Source: Methanomassiliicoccales archaeon (GTDB lineage: Archaea; Thermoplasmatota; Thermoplasmata; SG8-5; JAGLSY01). Taken from it: a stretch of 46,715 bases of DNA. The position numbers and the translations under genes are program-made. The stretch lies in NCBI GenBank assembly GCA_030672365.1, contig DAOVGM010000023.1, forward strand, positions 1 to 46,715, written 5' to 3'. This document shows positions 31,109 to 38,000 of this stretch, piece after piece. The notes under the pieces were generated by a model. It had not been told where the DNA came from. It searched no databases and saw only the letters and a program-made list of their open reading frames with translations. Positions within the stretch are counted from its first letter, which is position 1. The number at the start of each line of letters is the position of its first letter.

Positions 31109-31399
31109 TCACTCCTCCTCCATAACCATCTGGATAGCATCCTTCGGGCACTCGTTCGCGCAGATTCCGCAGCCCTTGCAATGCTCCATCCTGAAAGTCG
31201 GATAATCGTCATCGCCGATGTCGATAGCCGGCTCCGGGCAGAACTTCCAGCAAATCGCACACTTGATGCATTTTTCTTTCTCGAGGACCGGCTTGAATGT
31301 CTTCCAGAAACCGGTCTGGTTCTCTTCCGACGAGACAAAAGTGATGGGCATAAGGGGCAGGTCCTGGTGCTTCTTGTAATCGCGCTTAAATTTGCTCAT
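31109..31399 (-). CDS. porD: 2-oxoacid:ferredoxin oxidoreductase delta (ferredoxin) subunit
   Basis: 96 aa from the ATG at 31399; the Shine-Dalgarno GGAGG at 31407-31411 lies 7 nt upstream and is itself one arm of a perfect 9-bp hairpin (31403-31428). Two cubane motifs: 'CIKCAICWKFCPEPAI' and 'CKGCGICANECPKDAI'. An N-terminal segment 'GFWKTFKPVLEKEKC' is typical of PorD. Electron-output subunit of the complex. Two nt separate its stop from the porA ATG. Confidence 0.9.
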   Translation of the reverse strand: MSKFKRDYKKHQDLPLMPITFVSSEENQTGFWKTFKPVLEKEKCIKCAICWKFCPEPAIDIGDDDYPTFRMEHCKGCGICANECPKDAIQMVMEEE

Positions 31400-31402
31400 A
31401 GG

Positions 31403-31428
31403 AAAACCTCCATAATTTTGGAGGTTTT
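31403..31428 (-). promoter_or_regulatory. Hairpin sequestering the porD ribosome-binding site
   Basis: In the mRNA, AAAACCUCC (31428-31420), an 8-nt A/U loop and GGAGGUUUU (31411-31403) form a perfect 9-bp stem. The 3' arm contains the GGAGG Shine-Dalgarno of porD. Such a stem would hide the site unless opened by translation of porG or by a ligand or protein. The pairing is seen; regulation is inference. Confidence 0.6.
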
Positions 31429-31431
31429 GAG

Positions 31432-31462
31432 TTGAATGGTGAGCGATAGCGAACCCATTCAA
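31432..31462 (-). promoter_or_regulatory. Second hairpin at the porG stop codon
   Basis: 'ttgaatgg' (31432-31439) pairs with 'ccattcaa' (31455-31462), an 8-bp stem that includes the porG stop codon, with a loop of about 15 nt. Together with the adjacent porD-RBS hairpin it fills the porG-porD spacer. It may couple translation or stabilise a processed end. Confidence 0.5.
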
Positions 31463-32001
31463 ACCACCCCTTCATATGCATCTCTGGCTGCCTGTGCATT
31501 CTCTTCCTGCTTGACCGGAACATTCTTTTTCACGCTCTCGATGAGCGAGTCGAGCGAGACTATGCCGGACATCTTGACGAAGCCCCCCAGAATCGCGCTG
31601 TTCACGATGGGTGCGGCCTTGCTTCCCAGGCGGTTGTTGATGGCAATGCCAGTTGCGTCGACCGCGTAGATGGTGATGTCTGGCTCGAACCCGAGCTCGC
31701 CCGGTGGCTTAGTTGTATTAACCAGAACCTTGCCGCCATCTTTCAGACCGGCGACCACGTTTACGGCCTTTATCAGCGATTGGTCCATGACAATCACAAA
31801 ATCGGGCTCGTAGATGCTCGACTTGATTCTTATCTTCTTGTCATCAATCTTGGTGTAAGCCGTGACCGGCGCTCCCCTTCGTTCCACTCCGAAGTAGGGA
31901 AATGCGGAGACGTCCTTTCCTTCAAGAAAGGCCGCCTCAGCCAGTATGGTGGAGGCGACAACCGAACCTTGGCCTCCCCTGCCATGAAATCTGATTTCTA
32001 T
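31459..32001 (-). CDS. porG: 2-oxoacid:ferredoxin oxidoreductase gamma subunit, apparent AUA start
   Basis: 180 aa when read from the ATA at 32001. A GTG at 31887 would remove the conserved N-terminus, which translates cleanly as 'IEIRFHGRGGQGSVVAS', then 'LAEAAFLEGKDVSAFPYFG', then 'VERRGAPVTAYTKI'; this is the invariant nucleotide-binding start of PorG. Upstream in frame there is no ATG, GTG or TTG before a TGA 11 codons earlier, but 'GGTGAGG' sits 5 nt before the ATA. The C-terminal half has 'DFVIVMDQSLIK', 'VDATGIAINN', 'NSAILGGFVKM'. Gamma subunit of the por complex and first gene of the por-ior operon. Either AUA initiates, or a G-to-A change or sequence error hit the normal ATG. Confidence 0.82.
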   Translation of the reverse strand: MEIRFHGRGGQGSVVASTILAEAAFLEGKDVSAFPYFGVERRGAPVTAYTKIDDKKIRIKSSIYEPDFVIVMDQSLIKAVNVVAGLKDGGKVLVNTTKPPGELGFEPDITIYAVDATGIAINNRLGSKAAPIVNSAILGGFVKMSGIVSLDSLIESVKKNVPVKQEENAQAARDAYEGVV

Positions 32002-32032
32002 CGTGACCTCACCCGCATGTGAATAGAATCAT

Positions 32033-32047
32033 CGTTTTTTATACTTG
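32033..32047 (-). promoter_or_regulatory. TATA box of the por-ior operon
   Basis: Minus-strand 'aagtataaaaaacg' is a strong archaeal TATA-like sequence. Transcription starting about 25 nt downstream (near 32010) leaves a leader of only about 10 nt that just includes the GGTGAGG. This supports translation starting at about 32001. Confidence 0.6.
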
Positions 32048-32144
32048 CGTGGATGTTTGAGTTTTTGCAAACGTGGCTTGCATAAAAACCCAAACATGGT
32101 TTACCTCTGGTAAACCTCATGCATCGTCACATCCAGCATGCAGA

Positions 32145-32156
32145 AAATATTAAAAA
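32145..32156 (+). promoter_or_regulatory. TATA-like box for the exosome-type RNA-binding gene
   Basis: 'aaatattaaaaa' lies 23-34 nt before the ATG at 32179, with no Shine-Dalgarno between. This is the spacing expected of a leaderless archaeal mRNA. Confidence 0.5.
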
Positions 32157-32178
32157 GCCTGCTCCCTAACGCCCAGCA

Positions 32179-32601
32179 ATGGGCATTCATCACATTCATT
32201 TCAGGACGTTCGTTCACGCCACCGAGTCCCCGGAGAAAGTCAGGTCAGCGCTCGCCCACGTTGTCGGCGACGTCGAAATCGCGGAAAATAAAACATCTGG
32301 CCATTTCGGAAATCCGCTCATAATCCTCGAGACAAAGCTCAAAAAAAACAGGGACATCAAAGCCCTGATGCTCCGATTGAAAGAAGAAGGAATTGTCGAT
32401 TACCTTCTGCAAAACCTCGGGGACCGGCTGGACGACGAGTGCAACTTCCACTTCCGGCTGAGCAAGCAGAAGGCCCTCGAGGAGATACTGGCCATTGCGG
32501 AGGACAAGGACGTGATTGCGTGCACGGCTAAGGTTGCTGCGTACCCCGCGAACAGGGAGAACGCGCTTGCGGTTATCGAGGAGTATCTGACTGGTTTGTA
32601 A
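32179..32601 (+). CDS. Archaeal RNA-binding protein, exosome-subunit-like (PF01877 type)
   Basis: 140 aa. 'IHHIHFRTFVHATE', 'VRSALAHVVGDVEI', 'SGHFGNPLIILETKLKK' and 'NFHFRLSKQKALEEIL' match the small archaeal family annotated as RNA-binding protein or predicted exosome subunit, found near the exosome/proteasome superoperon in many archaea (family knowledge). It begins divergently from the por operon and appears leaderless. Probably housekeeping RNA metabolism and not part of the aromatic pathway. Confidence 0.85.
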   Translation: MGIHHIHFRTFVHATESPEKVRSALAHVVGDVEIAENKTSGHFGNPLIILETKLKKNRDIKALMLRLKEEGIVDYLLQNLGDRLDDECNFHFRLSKQKALEEILAIAEDKDVIACTAKVAAYPANRENALAVIEEYLTGL

Positions 32602-32779
32602 GGTAGCCAGATTTTATTCTTTTGTCCCGCCCCAATCAGTCATCGTTCCCCCCACCCTTGCGCCACTCCGCTGGCCTGCCCCAACCCCCACAGGCCTGCT
32701 CGTGGCGCTGGTCTGGTATTGGTTTGAAAGGTCTAACCATTAAGTTTTAATACATCCCATTGGTTTTACAATTTGGGAA
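32602..32779 (+). promoter_or_regulatory. Intergenic region with T-rich terminator and promoter of the zinc-finger/KaiC genes
   Basis: The stretch just after the RNA-binding gene has 'attttattctttt' (possible terminator). A C-rich middle follows with no ORF. Near the end, 'aagttttaatac' at about 32741-32752 is a weak TATA-like box about 30-38 nt before the ATG at 32780. Confidence 0.35.
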
Positions 32780-32998
32780 ATGATGGCAAGACAAAAGAAG
32801 GAAGTGTCAGGCATTTGCGACGTATCTGGCTGCAAGAATGAGTCCGACCGCTCGCTTTCGCGAAAGAAGGTCGATTCAGCACTGGAGGGCTCAAGCTTGA
32901 AAGGTGATGGCCGCAGGGTCAAGATATGCAAGGACCACTACAAGAAATACAAGAAGAAGACCAAGAAGGACAGAAAACTGGAATCCTTAGGGTGGTGA
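32780..32998 (+). CDS. Small basic zinc-binding protein
   Basis: 72 aa (a second ATG follows immediately). 'ICDVSGCKNESDRSLS' and 'VKICKDHYKKYKKKTKK' provide a C-x4-C ... C-x2-H ligand set, followed by a lysine-rich tail. Likely a small nucleic-acid-binding zinc finger protein. Its stop is 11 nt before the KaiC-like ATPase ATG, and GGTGGTGAG overlapping the stop serves as the next ribosome-binding site. Confidence 0.72.
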   Translation: MMARQKKEVSGICDVSGCKNESDRSLSRKKVDSALEGSSLKGDGRRVKICKDHYKKYKKKTKKDRKLESLGW

Positions 32999-33009
32999 GC
33001 AATCTGACT

Positions 33010-33912
33010 ATGCGGAAGGTAAAGAGCGGGGTTTATGGCCTGAACACTCTCATGGACGGTGGCATAAACGAGAACACGATAACCACGGTAATCGGTTCAT
33101 CGGGGGCCGGTAAGACCACCTTCGCAACCTACTTTTTGAAGCGCGGCCTCGAACTCGGTGAAGATGCTATATTCATCACGCTGGACGAGACACCGCAGCA
33201 GATTATCAAGGAAGTCATCGAGATGGGCTGGGAGGATGTTGAAGATTATATCGATGAGGGGGCGTTGGTGTTCGTGGATGCCGGCGGTCGCCAGTTCTCG
33301 GATTTTATTAAAACGGAATTGGCCGGATTTGTCAACGAATGGAAAGGTTACAACGCCCGAATAGTGGTCGACCCGCTTACGCCGGTGCTATGGTCTGTGG
33401 AAAACAAGTACGAGCAGCGCGACCTGGTATCGTTCCTTCTCAGAGAACTTAGGAAGATAGGCACCGTAATATGTACCCTTGAGGAGCACGGGGTAATGGG
33501 AGACCTGTCGGGAGCCGAATTGATAATACCCATGTATCTGGCCGACAATGTAGTTCACCTCAGGTACCGAAGTCACGACAGTCCCGAGAAGAGAGACTTA
33601 AAAATAATCAAATGCAGAAGTAGCAGGCACAGCCATTTCTGGCACCCTTACAACATCGTGAGGGGAAGCGGCCTCATCGTCCAGAGGGCGAAGCTGGCCA
33701 CCGACCACTCGAAGAGAGTTGTGGACATGACGAATAAGCTGGACAAGATGCTGGCCGACCTGCCGAAGGAGAAAGCCGCCAAACTTACTCCGAAAATCAA
33801 GCAAAGCCTTCACAGGACCGTCGAGACCATCTCCGCCGAGGACATCGGCTCGATGGACCCCGAATATATCCTATTACAATTATTGTTAGAATACGAGCTC
33901 ATAGAGGAGTAG
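33010..33912 (+). CDS. KaiC-like RecA-superfamily ATPase
   Basis: 300 aa from the ATG at 33010. 'SGVYGLNTLMDGGI' (the G-x-LD-x-hGGG-like KaiC entry), Walker A 'GSSGAGKTTFATYFL' (about 28), 'GEDAIFITLDETPQQII', Walker B-like 'RIVVDPLTPVLW' (about 117), and 'LRELRKIGTVICTLEEHG'. It is a single KaiC domain, as in archaeal regulators (often linked to motility or signalling). The C-terminal 70 residues are helical. Co-directional with a downstream HTH gene (32-nt gap), so a regulatory pair is plausible. Target unknown. Confidence 0.85.
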   Translation: MRKVKSGVYGLNTLMDGGINENTITTVIGSSGAGKTTFATYFLKRGLELGEDAIFITLDETPQQIIKEVIEMGWEDVEDYIDEGALVFVDAGGRQFSDFIKTELAGFVNEWKGYNARIVVDPLTPVLWSVENKYEQRDLVSFLLRELRKIGTVICTLEEHGVMGDLSGAELIIPMYLADNVVHLRYRSHDSPEKRDLKIIKCRSSRHSHFWHPYNIVRGSGLIVQRAKLATDHSKRVVDMTNKLDKMLADLPKEKAAKLTPKIKQSLHRTVETISAEDIGSMDPEYILLQLLLEYELIEE

Positions 33913-33944
33913 GCCATCAGGACTACTCCAAAAATCAAGAGCAG

Positions 33945-34718
33945 GTGGATGCCTTGCCGAAAATAGGAAGTGCACTTAAAAAAGCAGTCGAAATCAGATC
34001 TGAGACAGATGATGACTCCAAAACAAAAAGACGACCTGCCAGCGTTCTCATGAATCACAACCGCAGGGCGGTTTTTCAGGCACTGTGTTTCAGGCCGTGC
34101 CTAACCGTTTCCGCGATGACCTCCGCCCTATCATTATCAAGGGCGACGATTCTATGGCACCTGAAAACCCTGATGAAGGCCGACTACGTCGACGGAATAT
34201 CGGTCTATCGTAAAGACAGATATTTACCTGCTGGCTTGATTACAAGCGAAGACGACATGATTGTCTTCGCCCTCTTGAACGACGAGAAGTGCGGTGAGCT
34301 GTATCGGGCTGTAGTGGACAACCCTGGCAAGGACGCGAAAACGCTGGCCCGCATCACCGATAATCGTTCAATAAAATCATCTTTAAGGAGTCTCGAGGAC
34401 ACGAAATTGATAACCGCCGTCCGCGACGGGCGACACCTCCGTTACTTTCCGACAGACAAGGTAGAACAGCTGGCTCAATCTGAGCGCAGGAAAACCCTCG
34501 CGTTCCAAAACAACCTCCTGAAACGGCTGAAGGAAGAATATTTACATCCCACTCTCAGAGGTATAAAAGGCAGGGGATTGTTAATCAATCTCGAGGCAAT
34601 CGATGAGGACTCTTTCGTGTCAAATGCACGAAATGTTATTTCGGGAAGCGAACCGACCCGAAATAAGGCCAGCATCGAAATTCCTTATGACATCGTCGAT
34701 GTCTCGCTGTCGTCCTAA
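33945..34718 (+). CDS. Two-domain winged-helix transcriptional regulator
   Basis: 257 aa from the GTG at 33945; a TTG at 33954 is better placed after AGGTGG, so the start is uncertain by three codons. First winged helix: 'NHNRRAVFQALCFRPCLTV', 'SLSRATILWHLKTLMKADYV' and a wing 'ISVYRKDRYLPAG'. Second: 'NPGKDAKTLARITDNRSI', 'KSSLRSLEDTKLITAVRDG', 'LRYFPTDK'. This is the archaeal ArsR-like duplicated HTH layout. The C-terminal 70 residues carry no recognised ligand domain. It sits between the KaiC-like gene and RNA element copy C. Confidence 0.83.
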   Translation: MDALPKIGSALKKAVEIRSETDDDSKTKRRPASVLMNHNRRAVFQALCFRPCLTVSAMTSALSLSRATILWHLKTLMKADYVDGISVYRKDRYLPAGLITSEDDMIVFALLNDEKCGELYRAVVDNPGKDAKTLARITDNRSIKSSLRSLEDTKLITAVRDGRHLRYFPTDKVEQLAQSERRKTLAFQNNLLKRLKEEYLHPTLRGIKGRGLLINLEAIDEDSFVSNARNVISGSEPTRNKASIEIPYDIVDVSLSS

Positions 34719-34723
34719 ATTTA

Positions 34724-34931
34724 CTGTCGTCCCATAAACACCCTGTCCTTCAGGGCAGGGATAATGTAAGACGACAGCCAGAGGTGAGGCCGCCGTATGC
34801 TCATCGATAATCATGCATCGAAACTCAAAGCCAATAACTTCTGGTTTTGAGTAATCGAGCATATGGCTGCTTGAATGTAAACTTTCAGGCCAGGATAACA
34901 ACGCACGATCATTTATGGCCTAGTAGTTTAC
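34724..34931 (+). ncRNA. Structured RNA-like intergenic element, copy C
   Basis: Third, shortest copy, in the 339-nt gap 34719-35057. Outer P1 34724-34731/34770-34777 (ctgtcgtc/gacgacag, 8 bp), inner 34741-34748/34753-34760 (ccctgtcc/gggcaggg, loop ttca), P3 34792-34802/34857-34867 (gccgtatgctc/gagcatatggc), inner hairpin 34823-34829/34846-34852, P4 34877-34882/34926-34931 (gtaaac/gtttac, now fully Watson-Crick) around a tcaggcca/tggcct pairing. The P5 hairpin of copies A and B is missing. It is followed immediately by a T-run (34933-34939) that could be its terminator. No coding potential seen. Confidence 0.6.
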
Positions 34932-34941
34932 ATTTTTTTGT
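34932..34941 (+). terminator. T-tract directly after RNA element copy C
   Basis: Seven consecutive T's directly follow the closing helix P4 of copy C. The helix-plus-U-tract layout is a plausible 3' end for a stand-alone RNA. Confidence 0.4.
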
Positions 34942-35013
34942 AACATAATATACTCAATCAGAGACTACATTGCTCAATTTCTTGTATAGAATATTGATAT
35001 ACTAACTTGTAGA

Positions 35014-35031
35014 TAACTATACATAATAAAA
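35014..35031 (+). promoter_or_regulatory. AT-rich promoter region of the 1401-aa surface protein gene
   Basis: 'aactatacataataaaaaa' contains a TATA-like core about 30-40 nt before the ATG at 35058. A 'CGGAG' lies 5-6 nt before the ATG. Confidence 0.4.
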
Positions 35032-35057
35032 AAGGGGCATGTGTAAAACGGAGTACC

Positions 35058-38000
35058 ATGACGCCTACAAAGAAACGTTTTACCGAGGATTTCATCTCCA
35101 AGTGGAGTAAAGCATCCAGTCCGGAGGAGGTTAACCGGACAGAAGAACTTTTGAAGCGGCAGGAGGCTCTTTTAAGAAAGGACCCGGACAATGCCAGGCT
35201 CTGGATGGCCTGCGGTGAAACCCTCCAGATACTCGGAAAGCACAGCGAGGCCCTGATAGCCTTCTTGAAGGCCAGGGAGTTGGAGCCGACCCTGCCCGGT
35301 CTGAAATTGTCTATTTCAAATGCCCAAGCGCGCGCCGGAAAGCCTGTCGAGGCGGTATCTGGCTATCTTTTGAGTTTACAGGAAGTTTGTGAGTCCATAG
35401 ACAGCCCCCACCTTCATAAACTCAAGGTCAGGGAAAGCGTCGACGACATACTGAAACAGATGTCCCGCGAGCTGTCTTCCGATCCCGAGCGTCAGAGAAA
35501 GGCACAGGCAGTCAACATCCTGACGGGAGTGCCGGGAATCGGCCACCTGAAGGCCAAGGTGCTTTTCGATGCCGGTTTCAGGTCAATCAAGGATTTGAAC
35601 GAGGCCAGTGTCGACGAGCTGGCCGAGGTCGAGGGCATAGGGCTCAAGACAGCCCAGAAGATTAAAATCGTGGTGACATTCCAGGAGAAGGCTGAGGGCA
35701 GACTGGAAGACATGCCGGGCGTCATAGGCCTGGACACCGACGAGAAAGAGGAAATGGAATGCCCCTTGTGTAAGACGATTTTGAGCGCGAGCTCCGCTGT
35801 CTGTTACGAGTGCGGCATGAAGTTCAAAGAGGCCGGCGATACAGAGGACGAGGACGACCTTCATGGACTGCTGGCCGAGTTCGACAGCATTTTGGCAGCA
35901 AAACCAGACGCCATCGCCACCTGGAATCAGAAAGGCGGCGTACTGACCAAGCTGGAAAGATATGAAGAAGCCATCAACGCATTCAACGAAGTTACTGTTA
36001 TCGACCCCAATTATCCAGGCGTCTGGAACATGAAGGCCGAGGTATTCACGAAGATGGGGGAACATCAGAAGGCCGCTTCTTGCTTCAAGCGGGCAATGGA
36101 GTTGGGCGTCGCCACGGCGGTATCGGAGGCGGCGGGTGAAGAGGTCGAGGAACTTCTTCATGAACTGGACACATTCGAGGACGATTCGGAAATAGACAAA
36201 GAAGTCTGGTTGTCCGAGCAGAGGGCGCTCCAGAAAGAGCTTCTGGACCTGGCAGAGGTCGACACGGACGATATCGACCTAGAACTGCCGTCACTGGACA
36301 AAGAAGAGGCGGAACTGCTCGACATCATCATGAAGGACGAGAAAACAGCGGCCGAGTCAGTTGAGGTTGAGATACCCGACATTGACGAAGAGGACATCAA
36401 GAAAATCGAGGAGATCACGAGGGCGCTGGATGAGGAGCGCGTCCCGCTGGCGCGCGTTGAGGAGGAGGTTACCCCAGAGGAGGTTGCGGCCATCGAAGCG
36501 GTCACGAAACCACTGGTGGGCAAGGCCCCGGAGCCAAAAGACCGGGGCATGACCAACGGGCTCGGGCGAGGCATGACTAACGGCCTCGCTAGAAAGGGGA
36601 TGATCAACGGCACCGGGCGCACGAACGGCCTGACGAATGGCGTGGGCAGAACCAATGGTATGACTAACGACCTCACTAACGGTCTGGGCAGGACAAATGG
36701 CTTGACCAATGGTGTTGGGCGTACAAATGGTCTCACCAACGGCCTGACGAATGGCCTGGGCAGGACAAATGGCTTGACCAACGGTGTTGGGCGTACAAAT
36801 GGTCTCACCAACGGCCTGACTAACGGCCTTACAAACGGAGTAACGAACGGTTTGACCAACGGCCTCAGGGCGCTCAAGTCCGGGATGACCAACGGGCTGA
36901 CGAACGGAACCGGCCTGACAAATGGTCTCGGCGGCAGACGATTCAGCAGGGAAGCCAGACGCAACAAATGGAAGTTGTACGTGATACCCTTGGTAACCAT
37001 GCTTATGCTGCTGGTTCCGATGGTTTCGACGACTGCCCCGCAACAAGAGCAGTTTCCGATCAACATAGACGGCGATTTCGCTGACTGGTCCAACGTGCAG
37101 TCGATTTCGTCGAACCCAGTGACGGGCACTTTCAACGCCAACGTTGACGTAACGAGCTGCGCGATGGAGAATAATCTGGAGAGATACCTCTCGTTCTGTG
37201 TCGATGTTGTGGGTATAATGTTCGCTGGCGAGCCGGTAACTCAAGAAGGTTATGTCGACGTCGTGCACATCCTCATAGACACCGACAACAACGACATGAC
37301 TGGCTATTCTGTTCGCGGCATCGGGGCGAACTACATGCTGAGCATAAGCGGATGGAACGGAGGAATCGTTTCTTCCTCGATTTCGGCGTATTCCGACATG
37401 ACAAACCAGGACAACTTCAACGGCTTTATATCGATGACGAACATCCGCGCGGAAATCAACGGCCAGCATCTCGAAACCCAGGTGGCGTGGTCTGCCATGG
37501 ACATTCTGGAGCCGACCGGCGTGACGGCAGTTGTTCACACCCAATCATGGAACGGGCACCACGACTTCTCTGACAGTTTCGTGACCAACGCCCTGACTAT
37601 AGCCAGCGCAACTCAAACCAGCCGGGCATCCGAGACGATGTCCGGGGCAAACCAACCGCTTCTTGATATCGGCATTACCGCGGTAAACGCGGACGTAGAT
37701 ATGGCGAACATTAGAGTTTCGTTGGTGGGCACATTCCAGCAAACCGACGTCGACGCCCTGCGCCTGATTGATTCCGCAGGGGCGGCGGTCTCTCAAATCA
37801 CCAATCCATCGCAAAACACAACATTGAGCATGGTAGGCACCTCAATTCCGAGAGGCCAGACATCCACATTCACTCTTCAAGCTGACATTTCCTCAAACGC
37901 GATTTTGGGCAGAACCATCGGAGCAAGGATCGAAAAGGCAGGCGACATCTCGCTCTTGAACGGCAGCGCGAGTCTGGTTACCATCGAAACCGCCAACGAC

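Noticed and set aside
36545-36935. Possible CRISPR array
   Set aside because: The repeats are contiguous, in frame and coding (TNG units); there are no unique spacers and no cas genes.
36158-37141. 327-aa minus-strand ORF rich in Val-Arg-Pro-Phe repeats
   Set aside because: It is the reverse complement of the TNG repeat and acidic regions of the 1401-aa gene, with no ribosome-binding site and composition forced by the other strand.
36357-37544. 395-aa minus-strand ORF opposite the same gene
   Set aside because: Antisense shadow: His/Arg/Val-biased sequence without domain motifs. The plus-strand protein has clear domains across the whole interval.
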